A DNA stretch of 64,000 bases from Coprinopsis marcescibilis (Eukaryota; Basidiomycota; Agaricomycetes; Agaricales; Psathyrellaceae). Location: contig ML210146.1 in the NCBI GenBank assembly GCA_004369085.1, positions 682,001 through 746,000 of the forward strand, given 5' to 3'. The stretch's first letter is position 1. Each line of letters begins with the position of its first letter. The notes beneath the pieces were generated by a model. It made no database searches and was not told the DNA's origin. It saw only the letters and a list, made by a program, of their open reading frames with translations. Both the position numbers and the translations under genes were made by a program. Positions 1 to 11,602 of the stretch are shown one piece after another.

Positions 1-105
1 TTATTTCTGGCCTCCGGTCTGGTGCTGGTCGCCTTCTAGTAGCCAATTGGTTTTCAATCTTCACATTTCTCGTACAATTACATTTCACCCACTTCTTTCA
101 AGTTC

Positions 106-1367
106 ATGGCCTGCCTCGCTATGTCCGTTCCCCAAATTTCCGTTTCCCTAGCCCCTCCTGAAGTCACCCCCGCCGAACCGTATTCGCCATTCGCCAATAC
201 TTCCTTCAAGGTTCCGCAAAGCGACGATGCATTCAGGCCAACGCACTTGACCCCACCGCCGGTTCACGCCCGGGGTTTCAGGACAAAGGGTTCTACCTAC
301 AAGTCACCCGATGAGCCAGCGAAACAAATAGGCAAAGGCCTTGACAGGGCTCGCTTCGAAGCTCTGCTTAACGCCAGCAAGGAGAAGCCAACAGTGACCA
401 AGAAACCCGCAGATCTTCGCAAGGAAGTCGCCGTCAAGGCTCACAAGAACAGGCAGGGTGCGTCAGTTCAGGGGCTTACATATTCTCTACTCTAACTCAT
501 TCAACTGCAGCTGAGAGACGAGCGCTATTCTTGTCGAAAGTGCTTGCGCCGCCATCACCAACAGCGGCGACGACGCCAGCAACCCCACCTGATTCACCTG
601 CCTTGTTCCATTACAGTCTGCCCTCCCCTGGTCTCGTTTCTCCTCTCGCGCATTACGAATCCCTCCATGAAGACGATGCAGATGGCCCCTTGACCCTTCC
701 TTGCAAACCATGGGTAGAGCAAGTCGATTTCAAGCTCCTTGCAGCCCCAATCGGCAGGAAGAGGAGTGCCGTTGCATCGTCCAAGAAGGGAATCCCATCC
801 CTTGAACAGATCTCTGCCCGGCTCAACTCTTACCGCGCAGCCCGTGCATTCAACGAAGGCATCGATGTGCCAATCATTCAATCCGCCCCTGTCAAATCCA
901 CCCACCGCGAACAGCTCTCTCATCTAGTCGTCGGTCGTCTTAAGATGCCCGTTCGATCTGGGCCGAAGAGACCAGAGATCACCGTCACGGATACCACCAT
1001 CGCCCCCGTCCCTGTCCCAGAACTCAAGCTTTGTGAACCCCCCAAATCCCCGCTTTTGACGTCTCCATCAGAACTGAAGATAACAACGCTTGTTGTTCCA
1101 AGGATGCAATCAAACTCCCCCACAGAATTGACAAGAATCAACCTCCTTGCACTCGATTCTCGCGAGACTCGGACTTCCGCTATGCTTTCAACTCTTAGGA
1201 GAAGAACTCAATCTTCTGAATTCTACGGAATGCCTTCCAAACCAGTCGTCGTCGCCGATCTTCCTAAGAAGGCATTGAGACGACATAGCGCCCCGCCGGA
1301 ATCCATGGCGATGCGTGAACGGAAAGGTTTTGAGCACCCCGTTTCCGGATTACCTGGAGCGTTCTAG
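106..1367 (+). CDS. Ser/Pro-rich hypothetical protein, two exons
   Basis: I do not recognise this gene. Two exons join across a 53 nt intron at 458-510 (donor GTGCGT, CTAAC branch site, CAG acceptor). The join keeps frame in phase 1 and gives about 402 residues. The product is rich in Ser, Pro and basic residues, with short SP and TP runs typical of disordered, phosphorylated fungal proteins. A stretch near residues 230-250 (ISARLNSYRAARAFNEG) could form a helix, and a basic RRHSAPPES-type segment near the C-terminus could be a kinase site. No catalytic motif, signal peptide or membrane segment is visible. The start is the first in-frame ATG; a second Met six codons later is equally usable. 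That it is a real gene is fairly sure from the splice logic; its function is unknown. Confidence 0.6.
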
Positions 1368-1850
1368 TACACACAAGCTCGCTGGCGATGGTTTCAGTTT
1401 CGTAAATATCCTGTCACTGTCCTTTCTCTCCCGTCTTTGCGCGACCCATTTTCATTCGGGCAAGTTACGCCTGCATCACGCTCGTTTACATTAATCGACC
1501 ATTTGAAACTTTGGCTGTGCCTGATTTCAAGTGGTTTGTAGCTTTAGGTAGAAAGAGGTTAGGGAATATATATATATATAATACGACCTGTCGCTATGCC
1601 GCGGTTGCTGAGTACATACTGGGTGCGCATCGGCATATTTAATTTTAGCTGTCAAGGGTTACCCCACACTTTACCAGGGTCATATCACTGGGAAGAGACC
1701 GAGAAACCCATACGGATTAGCGCTGGTCGAGTGGCCAAGAAGAAATCTGTGGAATTAAACGAACATAATAACGCTCAGGTTCTAATCAACTATGTACAAT
1801 CGGCAAGGTAGCAAGAATGTCCAGTCATACAATTGTCCGTTCTTGTGCTG
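1368..1850. other. Intergenic 3' flank with a TA microsatellite
   Basis: This stretch separates the convergent ends of the hypothetical gene and the first Ies1 gene. It is AT-richer than its neighbours and contains seven TA units at 1567-1580. A short open frame at 1596-1811 has no homology I can recognise and no splice support, so I treat the stretch as non-coding 3' flank. Confidence 0.5.
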
Positions 1851-3620
1851 CTAGAGATGGTTAGGGAAACTCCGATGACCTTGTTCCGAATCTTGGATAT
1901 TTCGTAAGACCTTCAGGCGACGGCCTTCGAGCAGCGTGAAAAACGTGCCCAGGAACGAGGCAAGTCACGCACCATAATCCAGCAAAACGTGCTCACTTTC
2001 TGTTCTCTCAGTGTCCGAATCATCCAAAGGGTCCGTTTTGTTAGCTGAGATCCAGGCATCTGGACAAGTCGTAGTAAATACATAAAACACAGACACAGAG
2101 GATTGGTTCGCGTACGTTCAAGCATGCTGCGTTGCTTCAGGCGCGGTCCGAGACTAACCTCCGCCTCCGTCACTGTTGTTAGTGGGTGGTTCCGAGAACC
2201 TGGGGGTCGCTCGGACCTCGTGGAAGTTGTCGATTCTTGAGAAGGGACGTAATACAAGAACGAGCCCTCTTCCCTGGGTGTATCGTATGACTGCCTTTGC
2301 GACCGCCTTCCGGATTCACCCTTCGGTGTTACTGTGAATGGCAATGAGAGTACGACCCAGAGATGTTTGTAGAGCCACTTACCAGATATAAATACCGGAG
2401 GTGCGTTTCTGCCGGTCCTCCTCTCATATTCAAGGGAAGAGACTAGCTGCTGTAGGAAGGCATTTCGCTTGCCCGACATCACTCGGCCCCATCGAATCTC
2501 GTCGTCTGTATCTACATTTTCCGGACGTTCGTTGGGGCCGAGTCGACGAAGCTGAGGCGCTTTGCCAGGATTCCTCTGGGCATATTTGTCGGAGAATGGA
2601 TTATGACCGTCCGCAGTCTCTAGGTAGTGATAGATTAGCCACAGAAAGGCTTGTGCTCGCTCGTAAGAAGCAAGTCCTTTTCCCGGTATAAAAAGGTCGA
2701 TGAAGTTTAAATTTCCGTCAAAATGCTTGTCAGATAGTGGCTGAAAGAAACGTGGTGATTAGATTAGGTGAGATCCAATGGAAGGCAGAGGAGTCTACGT
2801 ACTGCAGCATGTGTAGATAGGACAAAAATGAGATTGACAACACTTGTCGGTGGGTGTTGGCCAAGTTGCTGTTTGACGTTCAGCCGGTCGATATTTATAA
2901 GTCAAATGATTTACTTACTTTGGCTAGCACCTCTTCCGGAGTGGCGGGGGGTATTCCCTTTGACTCTGACGGAAGCAGAGCAGCTTTCAAGCAGTTCTTA
3001 ATCCGTGGGGCATCCTGCGCGTTTCCGTCCGTCTTCTGAAGGGATGGAACTGGATGATATGTCCGTAATGCAGTCCTCATCTCTGGGAAAACTGCAATCA
3101 CAAAGTATCGATATTCAATCTCAATCAAAAGAGAAGATATGTTTCATCTGGAGGAGAGCCTTACATGCCATTGTCGTGTTTATCCTGCCGACGTTTGTCA
3201 GAAGAGAAATCTTGCCAAGCTCCGTTGCAAACTCGGGAGTCTCGACCATTTTGTCTTTGAGAACCTTGGAGCATTTTGGGGACTGCGCAAGAGCCGAGAT
3301 GTAAAGCCCACTGAAGGTGACTTTCTCCGCTCGTTTGGAGAAAGGGTCGGTGAAGACTGCCTTGGGATTGGAGAATATGTGATTCAATAGGTCATACTGA
3401 ACGTCATCTCTAGTCAGAGGTTCAGCGTCGGTTTTCTTGATAGGCAATGCTTTCCGACTCAGGTATCCGGCTCTGTTGCGAGTGGCGGGATAACGACGTT
3501 AGGATAAAAGGATATCATATATCATATCGCAATGATTGACTTGACTTACGGCGGATTTGATTCTGGCGACCAGTTCGTGGGGTTGCTGGGAGAGGCGAGA
3601 GGTACCGGGGTGGAGGTCAT
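1851..3620 (-). CDS. IES1: INO80 complex subunit Ies1 (copy A)
   Basis: Fungal-specific subunit of the INO80 chromatin remodelling complex, nuclear. Eight exons were joined by hand: 3620-3550, 3472-3165, 3091-2919, 2868-2803, 2740-2383, 2331-2116, 2059-1973 and 1924-1851. All phases close and give about 450 residues. Family landmarks are the N-terminal block KKTDAEPLTRDDVQYDLL, then KVTFSGLYISALAQSPKC, NVGRINTTMAFFPEM and RTYHPVPSLQKTDG, and near the C-terminus a TDPLDDSD acidic motif followed by DYGRRLKVL. The N-terminal block is very close to the fungal Ies1 consensus as I know it, so this is probably the main functional copy. The gene is on the same strand as the upstream acyltransferase, with 635 nt between them. 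A diverged paralogue lies at 11603-13519. Confidence 0.82.
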
Positions 3621-4255
3621 AAGGAAGGATAGATTGGGCCACGAGGCAAGCAAAGAAAGAGATTTAAACCCCTGCACACGTCAAATCAAGAGAATCTAAT
3701 GTGACGGTCGGGATGGGAGACGCTCGAGAAGGATCTCACGTGTACTTTGATCCTACCCAGAACCAGGAGAATAGAATATTGCCCCAAATCGAGATGATGC
3801 GATTATTCGGATGGAACAGCCTCCAATGCACGAAAGGGCAGCAACGAGGCCAGACAAGAGGCAGCTTTTTCTGGAAACGGAGCCTGTGAGCTCGGACCGC
3901 CAACTGTAGTTGTCGTCGTCGCATGAGTTATTCGCCAATTATCGTCGAAAACAAGACCAAGAAGTATCCGAGAAACAGAAACGACCAACAGAAACGAGGT
4001 AACACCGATAGCCAGAGTATATTCGGGTAGAAAGTGCTGATGTTCCTGGAGTCGCTATCATCGCGATCCATTGTCATTGCGTTTAACAGAGTTTGGAAGG
4101 TTCGCTCGATCAGGACAAAATCGTGGCGTCGACGCGTGCTTGATATTCTCACACTACTTGTCCTTATAGAGTCACGTAACCAAAGTATATGTCCAAGATT
4201 GAGATATGCGAGGGATATACAAGTACAGCGGAAGGTAGATGGTTACAAGATATGG
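3621..4255. other. Intergenic region, promoter of Ies1 copy A
   Basis: This is the 635 nt between two minus-strand genes. It should hold the acyltransferase 3' end and the Ies1 promoter. Several short overlapping open frames on both strands have no splice support or recognisable motif. I see no RNA gene or repeat. Confidence 0.5.
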
Positions 4256-5790
4256 TTAGCCTTTCAGGCTCTTGAAAGAATACACGAGAGCTGCTGGCCA
4301 AAAGAAACAGAAAGCGTCCAAAATCTCCCAACTTCTCCGAAGCCTAAGGGGAATTTCGATAGGTCGAATGCCGTCTTTCGAGAAGGATCCAGTTGTATGG
4401 TACTCATCGATCGAGTCGTCTTTCTCTTTCCACAACTTACGTAGCCATGCGTCGAACACGTCTTTCTCCGCAGCGGGTATCTCAACTTCGACAGCTCCAC
4501 CTTTTTCACCTTGTGGATTGCTCAGGGACGACAAATCCCCAATAGGTATGTCCTCCCGAACATTGAACATCCGAAGATGCATGTGGATGGAAGGTGGTGG
4601 AACGCCGTCAAAGAAAATGGATCGCAAGGTATAGTAATTTTGGCCATATCCCATCGGTGGTACACCTGTAACATCATGTTAAACGGAAGGAGGAGAATAC
4701 TTCGAAACTATAATACCTGGGTATGTGACCGTAAGATCGAGCAGCTGAAGGTTCTTAATTCTTGGCGACAAAGACCGAAGGCTGTAATGGAGACCTGTTG
4801 AACGTGGAAGGAGAACGTGTTTGAGATCATCCTATCATCGCGGAGAAACGCATTCCAACTGTTTAGCGGGCGACAAATGAGTAAAGTGGATAGTACGCAC
4901 AACACCAATCTTTTCTGCAAACTTCTTGCTGATTGGCCTCGTGTCCTTGCTGACAAGTGTGCCCTCAGGATACAGCAAGAAGACAAAAGGCCGATGTTCC
5001 CTTTCTGCGGCCTTGCCCAGAGATGACAAGGATAATGCGAGTTGCAACCTGTCCGACGCCCATGACCTAGCCAAAAAGATAAAGTCGAAGAATTGCATTC
5101 CCTAATCCGATTGCATTGAGACCGAGATTACATTGAGGACAATGGGAACGTACCCAACCGACTATAGGGACCCATCTAAGACTATTCTTCAAGGTGATAT
5201 AGACATATTTGTGGACGCCTTTCGGACTTGTGAAGTATGTGAAACACCAGGCAAACCACCAGTCTGCGTAAATCTGAAAAGGAGAGAAATATTAACGGGT
5301 AATGAATGGAACATGAGGATGAAAGAAGGTAACCTGGTGATTGGCAATGAGGACAAGTTTGGTTGGTAGATTCAGGGACACGACTTGGCCTAGTTCATCC
5401 CGCTGAATATACTGCTCAACTTCCTCCGCTGTGAACTTTCCCGAGCCCTCGCGTTCGAAGGTAATCATCAGTTGGGTAGGGGCAAACCACTGACACATGA
5501 GAACTGCGGGACTGTCTGAGCGGTAATGTGATCCAGAAGAATCAAGAGGACTAACTCTGGAGACAGCCAAAGGACCCCTTGGTGTATCTGATTCCAGCAT
5601 AGTAGAGCTTCCTGGACCATCTAAACGGGAGGAGTCTGAGAGGTAGGAGGAATATAAACTGGGATGCGTTTATAGAAATGCAGCCTAGGTTAAAGATGAT
5701 AACGAAGAGTATAGACTGGATGGTTCTGGTCCAATTCTGAGCAGCTGTTCGCTGAGAAATTGGGATTGAATATTGGTGGGTGCTGGACAT
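4256..5790 (-). CDS. Lysophospholipid acyltransferase (PlsC family, Cst26/LCLAT-like)
   Basis: Membrane-bound O-acyltransferase of the lysophosphatidate/lysocardiolipin family, which moves an acyl chain from acyl-CoA to a lysophospholipid. Six exons (5790-5556, 5503-5334, 5273-5154, 5101-4901, 4831-4717, 4665-4256) join in frame to 416 residues. Visible motifs are the HX4D catalytic block NHQIYADWW, split by an intron after NHQ, the acceptor-binding YPEGTL, and LLPRSTGLHYSLRSL, which is typical of the fungal Cst26/Vps66 and animal LCLAT1 group. The N-terminus has a hydrophobic stretch (IQSILFVIIFNLGCI) and the C-terminus ends with another (WEILDAFCFFWPAALVY), consistent with an ER or lipid-droplet membrane protein. 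The exact substrate cannot be read from sequence. Confidence 0.82.
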
Positions 5791-6265
5791 TGCTGGACAG
5801 ACAGTAGAGAAAGCCCCCGCCGGTCGCCTAGAGCAGTTATGAAGGCGCTTGAGAAGTGAGATGCAGGAGACAAGCAGTGCAGTGCTGCGTGGCTCTGTGC
5901 CGACTGAGCGCCCTACTCATCATCCCAAGAGCATGTCAGACTGTCCCGAAAACGGAAACCCATATAAACACGTGCTCCTAGCATCATTCTATAATTAGCT
6001 TCTAGCTTGGCGCATTGCAAGTTGCAGCACTTACAGTACTTACTAGTGGTCAGATACTACAGGATATGTCAATGAGGATAAGTAGAGAGAATCAAAGCGA
6101 CTCTTATTGTTGCGACCTAAATGGCACGTAATATGCGCACTTATAGCAGCAGAACTGACATTTAGGAAAGATCCGAGCCTCGAGTTTGCCACTTACGATC
6201 ATCACTCGCTCTGAACTCCTCCACCAGCCCCAACTTCTACCACCACGACGTCCCCATTCATACTC
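5791..6265. other. Divergent intergenic region
   Basis: This is the shared 5' region of the acyltransferase (minus) and the F-box/LRR-like gene (plus), 475 nt. Short open frames here overlap the acyltransferase start on another frame and look like chance. No repeat or RNA gene was seen. Confidence 0.5.
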
Positions 6266-7354
6266 ATGTCTAAAGCCTCAAGACCCAGCTTCATTGATGA
6301 CCTCGTCCCCCTCATTCTGGAGAGCACCGAGCACTGGTGGACACGCGATTATGCCAGGTTGGCCCAAGTATCCCCAGCATGGGCCTATTACGTCCAGAAG
6401 CGACTCTACTTCTGTCCGACATTGTACTCATTCGACGCATGTGCCTCCCTGGCGCGATCTCTCCTCCAACAACCATCGCTCAAACACCTCATGAATGGAA
6501 TCGAGCTACGACCAACCCATGAAGAAGGCAGGGGAAGGTTGACGGATGAACATTTCGAAAGCATCCGTGCGTTGTTGGCATTGCCAGGGCTTCGGCGTGT
6601 CGTCATAGGCGGTCAGCTTGCGATGAAGGCCGAGCGGTTTCTCAATGCGCTGGCATACCCAGAGACGATCACGGAACTCGTCGTTGATGGCGGTAGCATA
6701 GCATCTTCGATTCCGCTGTCATCGCTGGAGCTGGACGAATGTCTATTCTATAGGTTTCCAAGCCTCAGGACGCTCAAGCTGGCGAACCTTCAAGAGCTGG
6801 AAATCGTAATGCCGCCACCGTCACAATTCACAATTCCCATCAGCAACCTCATCATCAATAATGTCGCCATTACTGGTGGGTACTTGTGCAGCATTTTAGA
6901 CAGCTCGAGCTTGGATTTCCTCTCCATTTCTGCCAAATCTGCTGCAGAGTACGACGAGGAGCTCAGGCTCATCCTGGGTTGCTGCCGGGTGAATATGCTG
7001 CATTATGCTGTTGAGACATCTTCCCACTCTCCCGGAAGATCGTTCCTTGACGTCGATGGTGTAGACACCTTGTCACTGCAGAAGCTGCAATTGGATGGCC
7101 TATCTATTGATCCGGGCCTATTCCTGGACCTCCAACGTCGTTGCCCTTCCCTCAAAGAATTGGGTGTGAGCGGTCGTTCTGTCGGCATATCTCCACGGGA
7201 GTGGGCTACCTTTGCAGCCTCTCGCACCCTTCCGTGCTTGACGAAGCTCAAGTTGCCTGGAGGAACCAACAATCCGCCGTACGCGAAATGGAAAGCTGAC
7301 GACTTTCATGTGCTGCAATCCATCTGCATATCCCACGAGGTACAACTTGCGTGA
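6266..7354 (+). CDS. F-box/LRR-like hypothetical protein, intronless
   Basis: Single exon of 362 residues with no intron, unlike nearly every neighbour. The N-terminal 50 residues (FIDDLVPLILES, then YARLAQVSPAW) have the helical spacing of a degenerate F-box. The remainder is Leu-rich with irregular repeats such as LRRVVIGG, LRTLKLANLQELEIV, LSLQKLQLDGL and CLTKLKLPGG, as in the large Agaricomycete families of F-box-like leucine-rich proteins. If so, it would recruit substrates to an SCF ubiquitin ligase through Skp1, but no clear Skp1-contact signature can be confirmed by eye. Intronless members of expanding families are common in mushrooms. The family call is an inference; the coding status is secure from length and composition. 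Confidence 0.55.
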   Translation: MSKASRPSFIDDLVPLILESTEHWWTRDYARLAQVSPAWAYYVQKRLYFCPTLYSFDACASLARSLLQQPSLKHLMNGIELRPTHEEGRGRLTDEHFESIRALLALPGLRRVVIGGQLAMKAERFLNALAYPETITELVVDGGSIASSIPLSSLELDECLFYRFPSLRTLKLANLQELEIVMPPPSQFTIPISNLIINNVAITGGYLCSILDSSSLDFLSISAKSAAEYDEELRLILGCCRVNMLHYAVETSSHSPGRSFLDVDGVDTLSLQKLQLDGLSIDPGLFLDLQRRCPSLKELGVSGRSVGISPREWATFAASRTLPCLTKLKLPGGTNNPPYAKWKADDFHVLQSICISHEVQLA

Positions 7355-7761
7355 ATTTTGTTACATACTTGTAAAATCGTACCGGGTTTTATCTATTGGA
7401 TTTAATGTGTGTTTGTCGTGTATTTATGTTTTATCTGTATCTGTATACATTTTGATAATGCTATATAATATTAGTTGGGAAAAGACCGGTGTGGGTGCGA
7501 CTTTCGGGGTTGGTGGTGTGGACTTCAAAAAGGTCCGATATAGTTGTTAGCCAAATCAAGCATAGACACTTTTTCGCCCTGACACTGTTGCCCTGACTGG
7601 CAAATAAGTCAGTCGTCAACGTTCCACGACCTGGCTTCTTGGTGAGCTCGCTGTGGGCGGACACTATCCAGCCATTCTTCCATACCGTTTCCATCGCCAT
7701 CTTCTATTCCAAGCCGGTTCTCTGCTGTTGATTTCAACGCCCCCGACACGACATACCCAAT
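7355..7761. other. Intergenic region
   Basis: 407 nt between two plus-strand genes. The first half is T-rich with many short T and TGT runs, as expected of a 3' UTR and terminator. The second half holds the hydrolase 5' region. Nothing else was recognised. Confidence 0.45.
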
Positions 7762-10700
7762 ATGCGCTCTGCCTTATCACGAAATCACTCTACGACCAGT
7801 CCTTCCCAGAAAGCGCCACGGAAAAGCTCATCGTTCTTGTCCCTACGACGCGAGAAGGACAAGAATCCTAGCGCCGCAGACGTTCCTACCCCTTACTATG
7901 ACCGCGATGCACCCGTCTCAACCGCAACGCCGCCTTCAAGTTTCGTCGATATCCATCTCCAGTCTCTAAATCCTCGTAAGAACAGGAGCCGGCGGAGCTC
8001 ACCGTCAAGACCAAAAACTGCAACGCAGGCGGATTTTTCTACCATTTCCAAAGGGTCGCCAGGAAGCAGCCAGCACGAAGCGTATTCGTTTCCAAGGTAC
8101 GACTCCACGGAGGACATCACGCCCACTCCTTTACGACCAACCCCGGACCAATATCTGCGAACTCGTTCCAGGACTGGTCCTTCAGGGAGCTCAAGGTGGG
8201 ATGCCGCTGCCAACCTTCCATCCTTGCGATTCTCCGGATCATCCTCGACACACCATACGGAAACACCTCCACGTACGCCGGACGACTACACAGGTTCTAC
8301 AGATTCTCTGGAACAGTTACAGTTCCCCGTCGTTGTAGCTGCTCCGGTACCTGGGGTAGAAACCATGGATGCATTGGTGGATGGAATGAACGGAGGACCA
8401 AGCGATTCTATGTCGAACTTGAGTTTATCTAGTCGCTCGAGATTCGGTATTCCTAACCACCATCCCCTATATCAACCGCCACTGCCAACCCCACCGCCAG
8501 GTGTCATTTTAGGTGGAGCTACCAAACCCCGAAGACACCATAGAACGGCAAGGAAACCGAGTATATCATCCAGCTCGTCTAGCGACGAAGAAATCAGAGC
8601 ATCAATAGCAGCTCGTGCCAAGCGACGCAATCGTCATACCGCCCGTTCAGCATCGACGAATACAATCAAGCCAATTGAATCCAAGCCCTCACCGCGGGTT
8701 CAACCTCAACCTCAACCTCCTGCACCGTCACAGTCGCCCGCACCTTTGCCACGGGCACGGGCACCTCCGCCTCTACCGCCCCCTCCTATTACTGCTAGCA
8801 TCACTACCAACACCAACCCTCCAACAGATAGAGTGACTTCTCGGGTTTCTGGAAATCCAGAGTTTCGCAAATCAATCATCCCTTCAATATCTGAGATCAT
8901 TCGTACCCATGCACCCCCCGAGATTCAAGCACGGATGAAATTCCGGACTTCTTCTATGTACACTCCAAGCCAAGGGCATGGTACCGTTCATGAGGAACCA
9001 GAATCGGACATGGAGCCTCTGAACTCACGAGAAGAAGCGGAATTCATGTCGCGGTCTTCTATGGACAGTGTAGCCGATGAAATTCAGCGTTCACTAAAAG
9101 TCCAAAATACGCCATCCAGATCCCCTGTTCCACCGCCCCCCTCTGCTTTCATGAAGCGGCAATCGACCTTCTCTGACAACGTTAGTCTCTACTCCCCCAG
9201 ATCAGATCCTGGTGCAAACGCCTCCTTATATTCTTCATCGGCCGCATCTATGTACCAAGCTCATTCCCCAGTGGACTCCAACTTCCTCTCCATGGTCAAG
9301 CCATCCGCTCAGCAAGCCGTTGCCCAGTATCTCCGGTCCACGAGGCTCACGACACTTGTCAGGCTTACCAGGCAACCGCATGCTTCGCAGGAAAATCCAC
9401 TAACAGTGAGCTTCTCCGACCTGGGAAGCCCGAATGGCTATCCTGTTGTCGTATTTCTCGGTCTGGGCTGTGTACGGCATATCATGGGCCTTTACGATGA
9501 AATGGCTGAGTGCTTGGGATTGAGGTTAATCACCATCGACAGGTGAGTCACCAGCAAAATCCCTCGATTAATAATCCCCTGACAGCTTGCATAGATGGGG
9601 TTTGGGTCGGACAGATTCGCGTCCAAAGTCCTCCAAAGGGATCATTCAGTGGGCATCCGCTGTTGAAGAGGTTCTAGACCTCCTCCGGATTAACGAGTGC
9701 AGCATCATGGCCCACTCAGCTGGTGCACCGTATGCGCTTTCGTTCGCCAACAAAGTTCCGTCCCGGATCCGTGGAGATGTGTGTCTACTAGCGCCATGGG
9801 TCGGTGGAAGCGAAAACAGTGAGCACATAAATAGTTCATCAACACCAATTGCTGATTCCCCATTAAAGGTGGCTATCGTTGGTTGAAATACATTCCCAAC
9901 GGAATTCTTAGAACGGCACAGGCAGCCGAGTGGAAAATTCAAGCCTGGATGATTGGCAAACCGCCAACCATCGCGTATGAAGGGATTGGGTATACGGCTC
10001 CTAAGAAAGAACCCTCCAAGGAGTCATCTTCGGAACGCAATTCCCCATCACCAAAGGCTAACTTGAACCTGAGCTTCTCTAGGACGGCGTCGTTTGAGGG
10101 GAATCCACGGCCAAGCATTGGTTCAGGGACGTTCAGTGAGTACGACGACTTGAACGACTTTGACGGCAAGTTCGATAGCCGCAGCACCCTTGGAATAGAA
10201 TCGCGGTTGAATGGATTCGCAACAAATGGACATGTCCTGACCAAACGCAAGTCATCGAGAGGGTTCCTCGATCGATTGAAGGGTGGGAACTCGAACCGCT
10301 CGGAGGAGAAACAGGAGCACAAGCCTTCAGGAACGGTCAAAAAGCTCAAAGGGTTGCGTTCCATGGGTTCGCTCAAAGGAAAATCCAGAAAAGCGGAACC
10401 GGCCTGTTCACCACTTCCTCCTACTCTGCGCATAGATGTAGGCTTGGGACTAGACGACGAGGGATGGCCGAAATCATTAGAAGTGGACGGGGATGGCAAC
10501 ACTACATCGACAGCGACGGTATCACCTTCTTCCACGAATCGAGGTCAATACCTTCGGTCAACAGGTCATCGGTCCGTCTCGCTCACGTCGAAACCGGCGG
10601 TTTCATTGCCTTCCTCGCCTTCACCAAGCACTGTCACAACCTCGTTCACGAACGCAATAGGCTCCAAGGGTTACCAGGCCGCTCTTGGGAATGCCTTGAT

Positions 10701-11037
10701 CGCAGCCTCACATGCCGAATCGGCCAAAGGCACCCACAGCGACCTTTTGCAGATTTTGAACCACGACAATCAGCCGTGGGGGTTCTCGTACGCAGCGTAT
10801 CCACACAACGTTCGAGTGTGGTACGGCGACAAGGACGAGAAGATTGCTGAAAATGCTGTCCGATGGATGGAACGCACAATGGGGAACGATAGATGCTCGG
10901 TGAAGGTTGTAAAAGGGGCCGACCATGGATTGATGTATCGAAGTAGTGTGGTTGTGGACGTTTTAGAGTGGTTTGCAGGGACTTGGAGGGGAGAAGATCA
11001 ACTTCAAGAACCGTTTGCTGGCCTAAGATTAGCATAA
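7762..11037 (+). CDS. Alpha/beta hydrolase with long disordered N-terminus and an insert
   Basis: Three exons (7762-9542, 9595-9818, 9869-11037) join in frame to about 1057 residues. The first 540 or so are Ser/Pro/Arg-rich and low in complexity. A hydrolase fold then begins: a core strand with VVFLGLGCVRH, the GLGRTDSR segment, and the nucleophile elbow AHSAGAPYAL with Ser near residue 635. After APWVGG and IPNGILR an insert of more than 200 Ser/Lys-rich residues interrupts the fold. It resumes with VRVWYGDKDEKI (likely acid Asp near 989) and ADHGLMYRS (likely His near 1021). The complete Ser-Asp-His set suggests an active esterase, lipase or peptidase, with substrate unknown. Such long tailed hydrolases recur in basidiomycetes. 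No signal peptide was seen. Confidence 0.72.
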
Positions 11038-11602
11038 TCTCTATACCCGAGGGTTGATTCGGGTCCTTCTTATAATTCTCTATTCTTTGTTAGATATCCG
11101 CTATCTTGCATATACCTTCGTCTTCAAGTCAGTCTAATCATTTGTTCATTCATTCTATTCTATTGCACGCGCATTGCATTCGATACGTTCAAGTCTATAG
11201 CATTCATCAACTATCTGTATACCCTTGTTATTGTTCGGTACAGGAGAACATACTCTAAATGATTTCTAGTATTTGACAAGTCTGTGTTTTTTCAGTTGTT
11301 GTAAATCCAATGTAGGTTTCGGTTTTGATTTTCGATGAGTCACGAGTCACGACAACGGAGGCGCTGCATATGTATCCCACGTGATGGTTTCTGCGAATTG
11401 CATCCAGACAGCCGGAGTCAATAGCAATGTCAGTTGGTTCCGCCAGCCTTAGCCCAGGAACACCTTCGTTTTACCATGATCCCTGCGCCGACACCCCTGC
11501 ACACCGTCGCCTAACTGTACAACAGAATCCTTAACACATATACAACAAATTACCACGCGTCCATCTGGAAACAGGTAATTAGCACCGCTGTCCTTCAGTG
11601 AG
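11038..11602. other. Intergenic region with promoter of Ies1 copy B
   Basis: 565 nt, T-rich at first (hydrolase 3' UTR), then mixed. It includes a CACGTG hexamer near 11379, a sequence bound by basic helix-loop-helix factors in fungi, about 220 nt before the first ATG of the next gene. No open frame of note. Confidence 0.4.

Noticed and set aside
1596..1811. 71-codon frame downstream of the first gene
   Set aside because: No homology, no Kozak-like context and no splice partners; it lies in AT-rich 3' flank.
4034..4634. Plus-strand open frames of 120-136 codons near 4.0-4.6 kb
   Set aside because: They overlap the last exon of the acyltransferase on the other strand, which has clear family motifs.
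9939..10535. 198-codon open frame antisense to the alpha/beta hydrolase
   Set aside because: It mirrors the Ser- and Lys-rich insert of the sense frame and has no motif or splice support.
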